A DNA stretch of 64,000 nucleotides, from contig NZ_CP044218.1 in the NCBI RefSeq assembly GCF_008727715.1, forward strand, positions 744,001 to 808,000, written 5' to 3'. This document shows, piece by piece, positions 51,649 through 61,087 of the stretch. The DNA is from Mesorhizobium terrae (lineage in GTDB: Bacteria; Pseudomonadota; Alphaproteobacteria; Rhizobiales; Rhizobiaceae). Made by a program: the position numbers and the translations under genes. The first letter of the stretch is position 1. Each line of letters begins with the position of its first letter. The notes beneath the pieces are model-generated. The model worked only from the letters and a program-made list of their open reading frames with translations, was not told the DNA's origin and did no database searches.

Positions 51649-52407
51649 TCACTTGCGGTTGAACATCTGCGCATTGCCGGGCTGGTAGCCGCTGCCTGGC
51701 GCGAGGAAACGACGGCGTTGCTCGCGTCCCTGCGTCACCGCCGCGGCGCGCTCCGCTTCGGTCAGCGCACCGGCGCGGCCGTTGGCAGCGAGCAGCGCAA
51801 CGAGATCGGAAAGCTGTTGCGACTGAAGGGCGAGGAGCTGGTTACCGGCCTGGGCTGCCTGAAGCGCGCCTGTAGCGCCCTGGCTCTGACCGACGAGCTC
51901 GGACATTTGAGTGCGGTTGGCGTCGATGTTGCCAACGACACTGGCCTGCACGCGCATCGCGTCCTGTAAGCCGCCGACCGTATTGCGCCAGCGCGATCGT
52001 GCATCGGCGACGAGACGCTGGTCCGTCGCCGACATTGATGCTTCGCCATATTGCTGCCGGAAGGCTTGATCGATCTGCTGCACGTCGAAGGCGATGTTGT
52101 GTGCTTGCTGCAGCAGTTGCTGCGTCCGCTGCGTCGCTTTCTGAAGCTGCTGCAGTGCTGAGAAAGGCAGGCTCGCGAGATTGCGCGCCTGGTTCATCAG
52201 CATCTGAGCCTCGTTCTGAAGCGAGGTGATCTGGTGACTGATCTGTTCCAGGGAACGCGCGGCCGTGAGCACGTTCTGGGCGTAGTTGCTGGGATCGAAA
52301 ACAAGCCGCCAAGCATGCGCCTGTGGGGCCAGGACAGGCGAAAGCGCAAGTGGCGCGGTGAGCACCGCCACGGCCAGCAGTTGGGCGCGCGCGTTGAAAC
52401 GGGTCAT
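51649..52407 (-). CDS. trbJ: Type IV secretion protein TrbJ (VirB5-like)
   Basis: A 252-aa secreted protein: signal peptide ending in PQAHA (about residue 32), then a long alpha-helical coil rich in Gln (SHQITSLQNEAQMLMNQ, QLQKATQRTQQLLQQ) typical of TrbJ/VirB5, which sits at the pilus tip. It starts in an ATGA overlap with the trbE stop and lies 10 bp before trbK. Confidence 0.92.
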   Translation of the reverse strand: MTRFNARAQLLAVAVLTAPLALSPVLAPQAHAWRLVFDPSNYAQNVLTAARSLEQISHQITSLQNEAQMLMNQARNLASLPFSALQQLQKATQRTQQLLQQAHNIAFDVQQIDQAFRQQYGEASMSATDQRLVADARSRWRNTVGGLQDAMRVQASVVGNIDANRTQMSELVGQSQGATGALQAAQAGNQLLALQSQQLSDLVALLAANGRAGALTEAERAAAVTQGREQRRRFLAPGSGYQPGNAQMFNRK

Positions 52408-54857
52408 GGGCGGACCTCCTTTTGGTTTTCAGGGATGGGGGCGTGGAATTTGGGAAGAAGATCGGCCGCCCAGTTCACACCGCGGGCCCTGAACCAGGCG
52501 TCGAGGAAGCCTTCGCGGCCGTTCTCTTCGAGAACACGGGCAATGAGCGCCTGATCGGACTTGGCGGATGCGGCGCAAAGCGCGAGACCGACTTCCGACA
52601 GCCCCAGCTCGAACAGACGATTTCCCTGGCGGCTTTGGCAGTAGTAATCCCGTTTCGGTGTCGCCCGGGCGAGGATCTCGATCTGCCGGTCGTTCAGGCC
52701 AAAACGCCTGTAGATTGCCGTGATCTGTGGCTCTATCGCTCGCTCATTCGGCAAGAGGAGCCGCGTAGGACAGCTCTCGATAATGGCCGGCGCAATGACG
52801 GACCTGTCGATGTCGCTGAGAGACTGGGTGGCGAAAACAACCGATGCATTCTTCTTGCGCAGCGTCTTCAGCCAGGCGCGAAGCTGATCGGAGAACCCCT
52901 CGTCATCCAGCGCAAGCCAGCCCTCATCGATGATGAGCAACGTCGGCCGGCCATCGAGCCGGACGCCGATGCGGTGGAAGAGGTAGGCGAGCACCGCCGG
53001 TGCCGCTCCGGTTCCGACCAGACCTTCGATCTCGAATGCCAGGACCTGCGAATTGCCAAGAAGCTCGGCCTCGGCGTCAAGCAAGCGGCCATACGCACCG
53101 CCGACGCAATAGGGGCGCAATGCCTGCTTCAGATCGTTGGACTGCAGCAGCACGCTGAAACCGGTAATGGTCCGCTCTTCGATGGGTGCGGAAGCAAGCG
53201 AGACCAGTGCCGTCCAGATGTGCTCCTTTGCCTGCGGGGTTACGGGGACACCTTCACGCATGAGGATCGCTGCGATCCAGTCGCCGGCCCAGGCGCGCTC
53301 ATGGGGATCATGGACGTGCGCAAGCGGCTGCAGGGAGACCGATGCGTCCGACCCGTCGGTCAGGCCGCCGAGATCATGCCAGTCGCCGCCCATCGCAAGC
53401 ACGGCCGCCCGGATCGAGCCGCCGAAATCGAAGGCGAAGACGCGCCCCTGCTCGTAACGGCGGAACTGAAGTGCCATCAAGGCAAGCAGCACGGACTTGC
53501 CCGCGCCGGTCGGGCCGACCACCAGCGTGTGGCCGACGTCTCCGACATGTAGGGAAAACCGGAACGGGGTCGAGCCTTCGGTCCTGCCGTAAAGCAGCGG
53601 CGGCGCGTCGAAGTGCTCGTCCCGTTCCGGCCCCGCCCACACGGCACTGAGGGGGATCATGTGGGCGAGATTCAAGGTGCTGACCGGAGGCTGACGGACA
53701 TTGGCGTAGGCATGTCCCGGCAGGGAACCAAGCCACGCGTCGACCGCGTTGACGGTTTCGACCATCGCGGTGAAATCGCGCCCCTGGATCACCTTCTCGG
53801 CCAGCCGCAGCTTCTCGTCGGCACGGCGCGGATCGGCGTCCCAGACTGTGATCGTCGCGGTGACATAGGCCATGCCGGTGACGTCGGCGCCGAGTTCCTG
53901 CAGGGCGGTGTCGGCGTCGGCCGCCTTGTTGGCCGCATCGGTGTCCACGAGCACGGATTGCTCGCTGGTCATCACCTCCTTCAGGATCGCGGCGATCGAT
54001 TTGCGCTTGGCGAACCATTGCCGCCTGATCTTGGTCAGCAGCCGGGCCGCGTCGGTCTTGTCGAGCAGGATGGCGCGGGTCGACCAGCGATAGGGAAAGG
54101 CCAGCCGGTTGAGATCGTCGAGCAGGCCGGGCGTCGTCGCTGTCGGGAAACCGACAATGGTCAGGATGCGAAGATGCTGGTCACCCAGGCGCGGCTCCAG
54201 CCCGCCGGTCAGGGGCTGATCGGCCAGCAGCGCGTCGAGATAGACGGGTGTTTCCGGGACCCGGATGCGCTGGCGATGTGTCGAGACGCAGGAATGCAGG
54301 TAGCTCAGCGTTTCGCTGTCGTCCAGCCATGCGCATTCCGGCATCATGCCTTCAAGCAGCGCCAGCACGCGCGCTGTCCGATCGGCGAAGGCACGCACCA
54401 CCTCGCGCGGATCGAGTTGAGACCGTTCGCGCCCCTCATAGAGCCAGATTTCGGCGCGCGCTGCCTCCTCGGCCGGCGGCAGGTAGAGGAAGGTGAGCAG
54501 GTATTGCGATTCAAAATGCGCGCCGGCTTCCTCGAAGCCGGCCTTGCGCTCGGCGTCGAGCATGGCAGATGCCGGATCGGGAAAAATGCTGTCGGGATAG
54601 ATCGAGGCCTCGCGCCGCTGCGCCTCCACGAAGATGCTCCAGCCGGAGCCGAGCCGGCGAAAGGCGTTGTTGATGCGGCTGGCGGCAGCGACCAGTTCTG
54701 CCGCTACGACGGAATCGAGATCCGGGCCGCGAAACCTGGCGCTGCGCTGCAGGCTACCGTCCTTGTTGAGCACGATGCCTTCGCCAACGAGCGCCGCCCA
54801 GGGCAGATAGTCGGCGAGGCGGCTGGCGCTGCGGCGATATTCAGCGAGGTTCATCAT
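52404..54857 (-). CDS. trbE: Type IV secretion ATPase TrbE (VirB4-like)
   Basis: An 817-aa AAA-type ATPase. N-terminal VirB4 domain from MMNLAEYRR; Walker A VVGPTGAGKSV (about residue 450), Walker B TLLIIDEGWLALDDEGF, and the late ERAIEPQITAIYRRFGL. It powers pilus assembly and substrate transfer. ATG 54857 follows GAGGG with good spacing; a GTG five codons upstream (54872) overlaps the trbD stop and is the alternative. It is the largest protein of the operon and intact. Confidence 0.93.
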   Translation of the reverse strand: MMNLAEYRRSASRLADYLPWAALVGEGIVLNKDGSLQRSARFRGPDLDSVVAAELVAAASRINNAFRRLGSGWSIFVEAQRREASIYPDSIFPDPASAMLDAERKAGFEEAGAHFESQYLLTFLYLPPAEEAARAEIWLYEGRERSQLDPREVVRAFADRTARVLALLEGMMPECAWLDDSETLSYLHSCVSTHRQRIRVPETPVYLDALLADQPLTGGLEPRLGDQHLRILTIVGFPTATTPGLLDDLNRLAFPYRWSTRAILLDKTDAARLLTKIRRQWFAKRKSIAAILKEVMTSEQSVLVDTDAANKAADADTALQELGADVTGMAYVTATITVWDADPRRADEKLRLAEKVIQGRDFTAMVETVNAVDAWLGSLPGHAYANVRQPPVSTLNLAHMIPLSAVWAGPERDEHFDAPPLLYGRTEGSTPFRFSLHVGDVGHTLVVGPTGAGKSVLLALMALQFRRYEQGRVFAFDFGGSIRAAVLAMGGDWHDLGGLTDGSDASVSLQPLAHVHDPHERAWAGDWIAAILMREGVPVTPQAKEHIWTALVSLASAPIEERTITGFSVLLQSNDLKQALRPYCVGGAYGRLLDAEAELLGNSQVLAFEIEGLVGTGAAPAVLAYLFHRIGVRLDGRPTLLIIDEGWLALDDEGFSDQLRAWLKTLRKKNASVVFATQSLSDIDRSVIAPAIIESCPTRLLLPNERAIEPQITAIYRRFGLNDRQIEILARATPKRDYYCQSRQGNRLFELGLSEVGLALCAASAKSDQALIARVLEENGREGFLDAWFRARGVNWAADLLPKFHAPIPENQKEVRP

Positions 54858-54868
54858 CGGGACTGCCC

Positions 54869-55150
54869 TCACACCGCAAGGTGAGCGGGCATGCGCAGAT
54901 GCCGGCGGCCCACCTCGACAAACAGCGGATCACGCTTCGCCGCCCAGACCGCCGCGAAATGCCCGATCGCCCCGATGACGAGCCCGAGCAGCCAGAGCCG
55001 GAGGCCAAGGCCGATCGCACCGGCGACGGTGCCGTTCACGATGGCGATGGAGCGCGGTGCGCCGCCGAGCAAGATGCGCTCGGTCAGCGCGCGATGGACC
55101 GGCACCGAAAACCCCGGTACCGCGTCGAGCTGTTCGAAAGCGGCCGCCAT
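54869..55150 (-). CDS. trbD: Type IV secretion protein TrbD (VirB3-like)
   Basis: A 93-aa protein with two closely spaced helices (about 36-70: AIVNGTVAGAIGLGLRLWLL, GLVIGAIGHFAAVWAAK) preceded by VHRALTERILLGGAPR, the classic TrbD/VirB3 motif. It starts in a TGATG overlap with trbC. It partners TrbE at the inner membrane. Confidence 0.92.
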   Translation of the reverse strand: MAAAFEQLDAVPGFSVPVHRALTERILLGGAPRSIAIVNGTVAGAIGLGLRLWLLGLVIGAIGHFAAVWAAKRDPLFVEVGRRHLRMPAHLAV

Positions 55151-55482
55151 CAGATGAGCGCTCCGCCGCCGAAGGAAAAGAAGGACAGGAAGAAGCTCGA
55201 CGCCGCGAAAGCGATGGACAGACCGAACACGATCTGGATGAGACGGCGGAAACCGCCGCTGGAATCGCCGAAGGCCAGGGTAAGACCGGTGACGATGATG
55301 ATGATCACGGCGATGATCTTGGAGACCGGCCCTTCGACCGACTGCAGGATTTTTTGCAACGGCTGCTCCCACGGCATGGAGGAGCCCGCGGCGTGGGCGG
55401 CCGTCGCAAGCATGAGGGTATTGGCGGACATGGCGGCGATGGTCGTCACCGCGCGACTGGCACGCAGGAGTTTTCGAGTCAT
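55150..55482 (-). CDS. trbC: Type IV secretion pilin TrbC (VirB2-like)
   Basis: A 110-aa prepilin: long signal (about 1-32, AATAAHA end) and two hydrophobic helices separated by a short loop (SKIIAVIIIIVTGLTLAFGD; LIQIVFGLSIAFAASSFFLS). In this family the pilin is processed and may be cyclised by the TraF peptidase encoded at 62395-62931. Overlaps trbB by ATGA. Confidence 0.92.
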   Translation of the reverse strand: MTRKLLRASRAVTTIAAMSANTLMLATAAHAAGSSMPWEQPLQKILQSVEGPVSKIIAVIIIIVTGLTLAFGDSSGGFRRLIQIVFGLSIAFAASSFFLSFFSFGGGALI

Positions 55483-56459
55483 GCGGGGTCTCCTGGGTTC
55501 GATGTGAGTTGGACGATGCGGTAGTCGTCGTGCGGGCCGAGGCCATCGACACGTGCGAGTTCGATGAGCCGCCGCTGCGAGCCCCGACCCGACAGCACGG
55601 CAACGACATCGATGGTCTCGGCGATCAAAGCGCGCGGGACGGTGACGACTGCTTCCTGGATGAGTTGCTCGAGACGGCGCAGCGCGCCGATGACACTGCC
55701 GGCATGGATCGTTCCGATCCCGCCCGGATGGCCCGTGCCCCATGCCTTGAGCAGGTCGAGGGCTTCCGCGCCGCGAACCTCGCCGATCGGGATACGGTCG
55801 GGCCGCAGGCGCAGCGAAGAGCGGACCAGATCGGCAAGCGTGGCGACGCCGTCCTTGGTGCGCATGGCGACGAGATTGGCCGCGGCACATTGCAGCTCGC
55901 GTGTGTCCTCGATGAGGACGACGCGATCGGCGCCCGTCGCAACCTCGGCCAAAAGCGCGTTGGTCAAGGTCGTCTTGCCGGTCGAGGTGCCGCCGGCGAC
56001 AAGAATGTTAGCGCGCGTCTGGACGGCCGACCGCAACGCTTCAGCCTGTGGACCGCTCATGATGCCGGCATCGACATAGTCACCAAGACTGAACACCGCG
56101 ACGGCCGGCTTGCGGATCGCGAAGGCCGGAGCGGTGACGACCGGCGGTAACAGGCCTTCGAAGCGCTCGCCGGTTTCAGGCAGCTCCGCGGAGACGCGCG
56201 GGCGGCCGGCATGCACTTCGGCACCGACATGGTGGGCAACCAGGCGGACGATACGCTCGCCATCGGCGACAGACATCATCAGCCCCGTGTCGGCGAGCCC
56301 GGCGGAGAGCCGGTCCACCCAGATACGGCCATCCGGGTTCAGCATCACCTCGACTACGGCGGGCTCTTCCAGCAGGCGGGCAATGGCGGGACCGAGTGCC
56401 GTGCGCATCATGCGTGCGCCCCGCTGGATAGCTTCCTGCCTGTAGTGGATGGACGACAT
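55479..56459 (-). CDS. trbB: Type IV secretion ATPase TrbB (VirB11-like)
   Basis: A 326-aa hexameric-type ATPase: Walker [12 protein letters not shown] (about 160-170), Asp box [11 protein letters not shown], Walker B region [20 protein letters not shown] and His box [13 protein letters not shown]. It is the first gene of the trbBCDEJKLFGI set. A 166-bp gap separates it from the copG-like gene; the gap may hold a promoter. Confidence 0.93.
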   Translation of the reverse strand: MSSIHYRQEAIQRGARMMRTALGPAIARLLEEPAVVEVMLNPDGRIWVDRLSAGLADTGLMMSVADGERIVRLVAHHVGAEVHAGRPRVSAELPETGERFEGLLPPVVTAPAFAIRKPAVAVFSLGDYVDAGIMSGPQAEALRSAVQTRANILVAGGTSTGKTTLTNALLAEVATGADRVVLIEDTRELQCAAANLVAMRTKDGVATLADLVRSSLRLRPDRIPIGEVRGAEALDLLKAWGTGHPGGIGTIHAGSVIGALRRLEQLIQEAVVTVPRALIAETIDVVAVLSGRGSQRRLIELARVDGLGPHDDYRIVQLTSNPGDPA

Positions 56460-56625
56460 TGCGGCCTCGTTTTCGACGGGGCCTCAACAGGTCGTTCCCC
56501 GATTGGGGATGACTAAAAGAGCCGCAAGGCGGCCAGGTTCAACAAGTTTCGATTGTCGTAGTGTCGTGGCGTGCAAATACAAAGGAACGGCGCTGTCGCC
56601 TCGGGGACGGGACAAGCGTGGAGGT

Positions 56626-57090
56626 CTAACCTTGCCAGTCCGCCCCAGCCGGATGTTGAGCATCGGTTTCGGAGACAGCCACGTCTTCCGCTATTTCCTG
56701 TCGCAGGTTTGGTCCTTTCGCCAGACGCCTGCCGAGTGCGGTGATGAAGTTCTCGTATCGTTCAGCGGCCTTTGCGCGGGCGGCCTGGGCGGCAGGCTCC
56801 GGCAAGGCGGGCGTCGTGGCGAGCCAGAAACGGATGAACAGCGCCAGTGTCTCGATCGCGATGCCGACGTCGCGCTCAAGCCGCGTCATGCGCCGGTCGA
56901 GCTGATCGAGCCGCTTGCCGATCGCCGCCTCGCGTCGCTCGGCGTCATCCGGGGACAGGAACGAAGCGATGGCGGCTTCCGCCACCATCGACTGGGACAG
57001 GTTCCGGCGCGCGGCATAGTCCGCCAGCATCGTCATGACATCCGGGTCGACATAGACAGAGACCTTGGTCTTCTTGCCTCGGACAGCCAT
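56626..57090 (-). CDS. CopG/ribbon-helix-helix protein of the tra region
   Basis: A 154-aa protein: an N-terminal RHH motif (KKTKVSVYVDPDVMTMLADYA ... SQSMVAEAAIASFL), a coiled segment (about 55-75) and a C-terminal hydrophobic-acidic part. It lies 4 bp after traG in the same direction. RHH proteins between traG and trbB are constant in rhizobial conjugation modules and probably regulate the operon or help the relaxosome. Confidence 0.85.
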   Translation of the reverse strand: MAVRGKKTKVSVYVDPDVMTMLADYAARRNLSQSMVAEAAIASFLSPDDAERREAAIGKRLDQLDRRMTRLERDVGIAIETLALFIRFWLATTPALPEPAAQAARAKAAERYENFITALGRRLAKGPNLRQEIAEDVAVSETDAQHPAGADWQG

Positions 57091-57094
57091 CTGC

Positions 57095-59077
57095 TCAAAG
57101 CTCCATGCCGTCTTCCGGATCGAGCGCCACCTGCCGCGCGACGCCTTGCATGAGCTTCGTCAGCTGACGGTTGGCCACCGCATCGTCGTCTGCGTCGTCG
57201 CCCGGGTCGAGCTCGAATTCGTTCGCGACCGGCTCCTTGTTTGCTACCGGCTTCACGCGATCGAGCTCGGGCTGATGACGGCGTTCCGCCCCGGTCGGAT
57301 CATCGTCATCATGCTGTTGCGCCAGCGAGGCAGTGCCAGCCAACTGCGCGAGTGCCGGCAACCTGCTCCAGTTGTCGTCGAGCAATTCTTCGGTGCCAGG
57401 CAATTCCGGAGGCGGCAGGATACGCTCCGAAAAGCGGTTGTCTTCATAATAGCGCGCCTTCCGCGCCCGGATCGGCGCTGTGCCCGCAAGCATGACGATC
57501 TCGTCCGCAGGCGGAAGCTGCATCACCTCGCCCGGTGTCAGCAGCGCGCGCGCCGTTTCCTGCCGGGATACCATGAGGTGTCCCAGCCACGGTGAAAGGC
57601 GATGTCCCGCATAGTTCTTCATCGCACGCATCTCGGTTGCCGTGCCGAGAGCGTCGCTGACCCTTTTTGCCGTCCGCTCATCGTTTGTGGCGAAGCTGAC
57701 GCGGACATGGCAGTTGTCGAGAATGGAGTTGTTCGGGCCATAAGCCTTCTCGATCTGGTTCAGGCTTTGAGCAATGAGGAAGCTCTTCAGGCCGTAGCCC
57801 GCCATGAAGGCGAGCGCGGTCTCGAAGAAGTCGAGGCGTCCCAGCGCAGGAAACTCATCGAGCATCAGGAGCAGCCGGTGACGGCCGGCGCGCGAATGCA
57901 GGTCCTCGGTCAGGCGGCGGCCGATCTGGTTGAGAAGCAGGCGGATGAGCGGCTTGGTTCGGTTGATGTCGCTCGGCGGCACAACGAGATAGAGCGTCGT
58001 CGGCCTCTCACAGCCCACGATGTCGTCGATGCGCCAGTCGCAGCGCCTTGTCACTTCCGCGACGACGGGATCCCGGTAGAGCCCCAGGAACGACATGGCG
58101 GTCGAAAGCACGCCGGAGCGCTCATTGTCGGACTTGTTGAGCAGTTCGCGCGCCGCACTGGCCACGACAGGATGCGGCCCGGCCTCACCAAGATGGGCGG
58201 TTTTCATCATCGCAAGGAGAGTGGATTCGATCGGCCGCTTCGGATCCGACAGAAAGCTGGCGACGCCGGCGAGCGTCTTGTTGTTTTCCGCATAGAGGAC
58301 ATGCAGGACCGCGCCGACCAGCAGACTGTGGCTGGTCTTCTCCCAATGATTGCGCTTGTCGAGACTGCCTTCGGGATCGACAAGGATGTCAGCGATGTTC
58401 TGGACGTCGCGCACCTCCCGCTCGCCACGGCGAACCTCGAGCAACGGATTGTAGGCGCAGGATTTCGGATTTGTCGGGTCAAACAGCAGCACGCGGCCGT
58501 GCTTCGCGCGAAACCCGGAGGTGAGCTGCCAGTTCTCGCCCTTGATGTCGTGGACGATGGCGGAACCCGACCAGGTCAGCAACGTCGGGATAACCAGGCC
58601 AACGCCCTTGCCGGATCGTGTCGGCGCAAAACACAGCACATGCTCTGGCCCATCGTGGCGGAGATAGTCTCGCTCCAAACAGCCGATTACGACACCGTCG
58701 GGCCCCAGCAGGCCCGCTGCCTTGATCTCGCTCTTGTCGGCCCAGCGCGCCGAACCATAGGTGGCGGCATGTTTTGCTTCCCGGGCCCGCCACACCGACA
58801 TGCCGATCGCCGCGGCGATGGCGACGAACCCCCCTGAGGCGGAGAGCAGCCCGCCCTCGAGGAAGATGTCCGGCGCGTAGGCGTCATAGAAATACCACCA
58901 CCAGAAGATGGACGGGGGATAATAGACCGGCCAGCCGGCGAGATCGAACCAGGCCGGGCCGAGTTGTGGCTGAAAGCCGAGTCGCCACGCCGTCCATTGC
59001 GTCGCGCCCCACGTCGTCACCAGCACGATGGCAAGCACGCACAGGATCTGCCCCCAGAGGATTTTCGTAGCGGACAT
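57095..59077 (-). CDS. traG: Conjugative coupling protein TraG (VirD4-like)
   Basis: A 660-aa ATPase: two N-terminal helices (about 8-28 and 77-97), Walker A APTRSGKGVG (about 150), then Walker B LLLMLDEFPALG (about 400) and the T4CP motif DNCHVRVSFATND. The C-terminus is acidic. It brings the relaxase-DNA complex to the channel. ATG 59077 has AAGGAG 7 bp upstream; GTG 59080 is the alternative. It lies 24 bp after rlxS. Confidence 0.92.
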   Translation of the reverse strand: MSATKILWGQILCVLAIVLVTTWGATQWTAWRLGFQPQLGPAWFDLAGWPVYYPPSIFWWWYFYDAYAPDIFLEGGLLSASGGFVAIAAAIGMSVWRAREAKHAATYGSARWADKSEIKAAGLLGPDGVVIGCLERDYLRHDGPEHVLCFAPTRSGKGVGLVIPTLLTWSGSAIVHDIKGENWQLTSGFRAKHGRVLLFDPTNPKSCAYNPLLEVRRGEREVRDVQNIADILVDPEGSLDKRNHWEKTSHSLLVGAVLHVLYAENNKTLAGVASFLSDPKRPIESTLLAMMKTAHLGEAGPHPVVASAARELLNKSDNERSGVLSTAMSFLGLYRDPVVAEVTRRCDWRIDDIVGCERPTTLYLVVPPSDINRTKPLIRLLLNQIGRRLTEDLHSRAGRHRLLLMLDEFPALGRLDFFETALAFMAGYGLKSFLIAQSLNQIEKAYGPNNSILDNCHVRVSFATNDERTAKRVSDALGTATEMRAMKNYAGHRLSPWLGHLMVSRQETARALLTPGEVMQLPPADEIVMLAGTAPIRARKARYYEDNRFSERILPPPELPGTEELLDDNWSRLPALAQLAGTASLAQQHDDDDPTGAERRHQPELDRVKPVANKEPVANEFELDPGDDADDDAVANRQLTKLMQGVARQVALDPEDGMEL

Positions 59078-59101
59078 CACGGTTCTCCTTGCTGATGAGG
59101 C

Positions 59102-60844
59102 CTAGAGGCCGAGCCCCCGCCTGCGACCAAAGCTCCAGTCGATGCCGCCGTCGATGCGGGCCACGCCGGATACATGGCGGCCGAGCTCTCTCTCAAGCGT
59201 CGGTGACCAGGGCACGAGCTGGAAGCCCAGACCATCGTCGATCATGGCGAAGCGGCCGGTCGCGAGGTCGAACCGCCGACGATAGATGCCGGCGACGAAC
59301 TCACCGCTGCCGCCACGGTGGAAGGGCAACACTGTCTCGGCGGCGAGCTTGTCCCCAAGGGCAGCGAGTTCGCGATCGCGCAAGGTATCGAGCAGCCGGC
59401 GCGCGAACACGACACGCCCACCCTTGTCGCGATTGGCCAGACCTTCGCCGATGAGGTGATCGGCGCGTTGCTCGAGCGCCTTCCTGACGTCGGCACCGAA
59501 GCCACTGTCAGCGAGCGCCACGGGCTCGCGCGCGACAGTATGCCGATCGAGCCAGGTCGCGCCCGAAGCCCTCACCTGTGCCTTGATGTCGAGATCGGAA
59601 CGGACGGCGATCGCCACGCGCCGGTCGCCGCGCGCGTCATCATAAGTGCGGAGTTCGACGATGGAGCCCGGCGCACTGTCTCCCGCAGCCGCCAGGTGGG
59701 ACAGACGGACATGATGGGTGCGACCATCGACGCCGTCGACCACGGCATAGGCGGTGCCGGTCAGCTCATCATCGAGGCCGCGCTCGACCAGCCGCCCGAT
59801 GACCGGGACAGCGAGCTTTTCCGCCGCCAGCACATAACGATCCGCCGCGCGTTCAATGCCGACTTCCGAGAGCGCGCGGTGCATGCGCCTTATGATATCG
59901 CCGCGCTCGCCGAGTTGGCGAAGCACCACCTTGGCTTCGGGCTCGATGCACCATTGCGCTTGACCGACCTGTCTGGCCGCGCCGAGAACTTCGAGAAAGC
60001 GGAGCCGGCCGATCTTCAGTGCGTGAAACTCGTCTGGCTGGCGGCCGGCGCGCGGGGCAAGATCGATGAAGCCTGTCGTGGCAGCCTCGCGCATGAGTTG
60101 CCGGTCGAGTTGCGTCCAGCGTTCCGCCTCGATCTGCCTTTCGAGGTTGCGGCGGATATCGAGGTCGGTCCGTGGCCCCAACTCCTGGGTGATGAGATCG
60201 CGAGCGCGATCCCGCATTCCCTCCTTGATGTAACTGCGCGCGATGACCAGGTCCTCCCCGTCGTCGCGGACGCCGCGCACGATCAGATGGATATGCGGGT
60301 GCCCGGTGTTCCAGTGATCGACGGCAATCCAGTCGAGGCGCGTCCCGAGATCCTTTTGCATGCGACCAACGAGATCGCCGGTGAAGGATCTAAGATCGGC
60401 CATCTCCCGGGCGTCCTCGGGCGAGACGATGAAGCGGAAATGATGACGGTCTTCCGCGCAGCGCCCGGCAAAGACGCGACCGTCCGCGGGCTGCGTTCCC
60501 GGTCCGAACAGCCGTCCCTTTTCACCCTCCCTGGTGACACCGTCGCGGCGCAGATAATCGAGATGTGTTCCGAGCTGTGCGCCGAACGCCGTATGACGAA
60601 CCACACGCGCCTTGACGACGGCGCCGCGGCTGCGCGACGTGATCAGCCTGTTGGCCTGGATGCTTGCGCGCTGGCCAAGACCGAAGCGCGAGCGGGCACC
60701 GCGCACAACGTGACCGGATCGCGGAATGCCACCGCCCGCCTTCCTCGCCGCCACCAACGCCTGGGCGATGAAGGGCCGCCCATGCTGCGCGCGGGTTGAG
60801 CGGATGCGGCCCGGACGGATGCGGAATTCGCGCTCACCGGACAT
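59102..60844 (-). CDS. rlxS: Relaxase/mobilisation nuclease RlxS (DUF3363-containing)
   Basis: A 580-aa protein. The N-terminal relaxase domain has the three-His metal motif in HWNTGHPHIHLIVRG (about 170-185) and HHFRFIVSPED (about 132-142); a Tyr nucleophile candidate is in LDYLRRDG (about 93). The C-terminal half is a DUF3363 domain (AAETVLPFHRGGSGEFVAGI, FQLVPWSP). It nicks oriT and pilots the strand to the recipient. ATG 60844 is preferred; a TTG nine codons upstream is possible and neither has a strong ribosome site. The oriT candidate lies directly upstream. Confidence 0.9.
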   Translation of the reverse strand: MSGEREFRIRPGRIRSTRAQHGRPFIAQALVAARKAGGGIPRSGHVVRGARSRFGLGQRASIQANRLITSRSRGAVVKARVVRHTAFGAQLGTHLDYLRRDGVTREGEKGRLFGPGTQPADGRVFAGRCAEDRHHFRFIVSPEDAREMADLRSFTGDLVGRMQKDLGTRLDWIAVDHWNTGHPHIHLIVRGVRDDGEDLVIARSYIKEGMRDRARDLITQELGPRTDLDIRRNLERQIEAERWTQLDRQLMREAATTGFIDLAPRAGRQPDEFHALKIGRLRFLEVLGAARQVGQAQWCIEPEAKVVLRQLGERGDIIRRMHRALSEVGIERAADRYVLAAEKLAVPVIGRLVERGLDDELTGTAYAVVDGVDGRTHHVRLSHLAAAGDSAPGSIVELRTYDDARGDRRVAIAVRSDLDIKAQVRASGATWLDRHTVAREPVALADSGFGADVRKALEQRADHLIGEGLANRDKGGRVVFARRLLDTLRDRELAALGDKLAAETVLPFHRGGSGEFVAGIYRRRFDLATGRFAMIDDGLGFQLVPWSPTLERELGRHVSGVARIDGGIDWSFGRRRGLGL

Positions 60845-61087
60845 GGCGTGACCACGCAACGTGCAAAACAAGACGCGAAATCAGAGATATAGACCGAAAG
60901 CACACGGTGCACAGATACGCTGCACCGTGCAAAACCCGACAGAAAGCTGAACAAAAACAACCGTCCGACCCAAGCGCACCGTGCGCGCTTTTATCTTGCC
61001 GTCGCTCGGCCGCGGCACCGCGCACCACAGCAATCCTTCGCCATGACACATCAACACGCGCAAGCGCACGCCAAGCCGCAACGCTGG
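60845..61087. other. Candidate oriT region between rlxS and the lytic transglycosylase gene
   Basis: 243 bp without a gene. It contains a perfect inverted repeat CACGGTGCA (60903-60911) and TGCACCGTG (60921-60929) with a 9-bp spacer. A further GCACCGTG lies at 60976-60983, inside a hairpin AAGCGC (60972-60977) / GCGCTT (60985-60990). GTGCAAAAC occurs twice, once beside the inverted repeat. Relaxase origins usually lie next to the relaxase gene and show this kind of repeat structure. The nic site cannot be placed. Confidence 0.55.
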
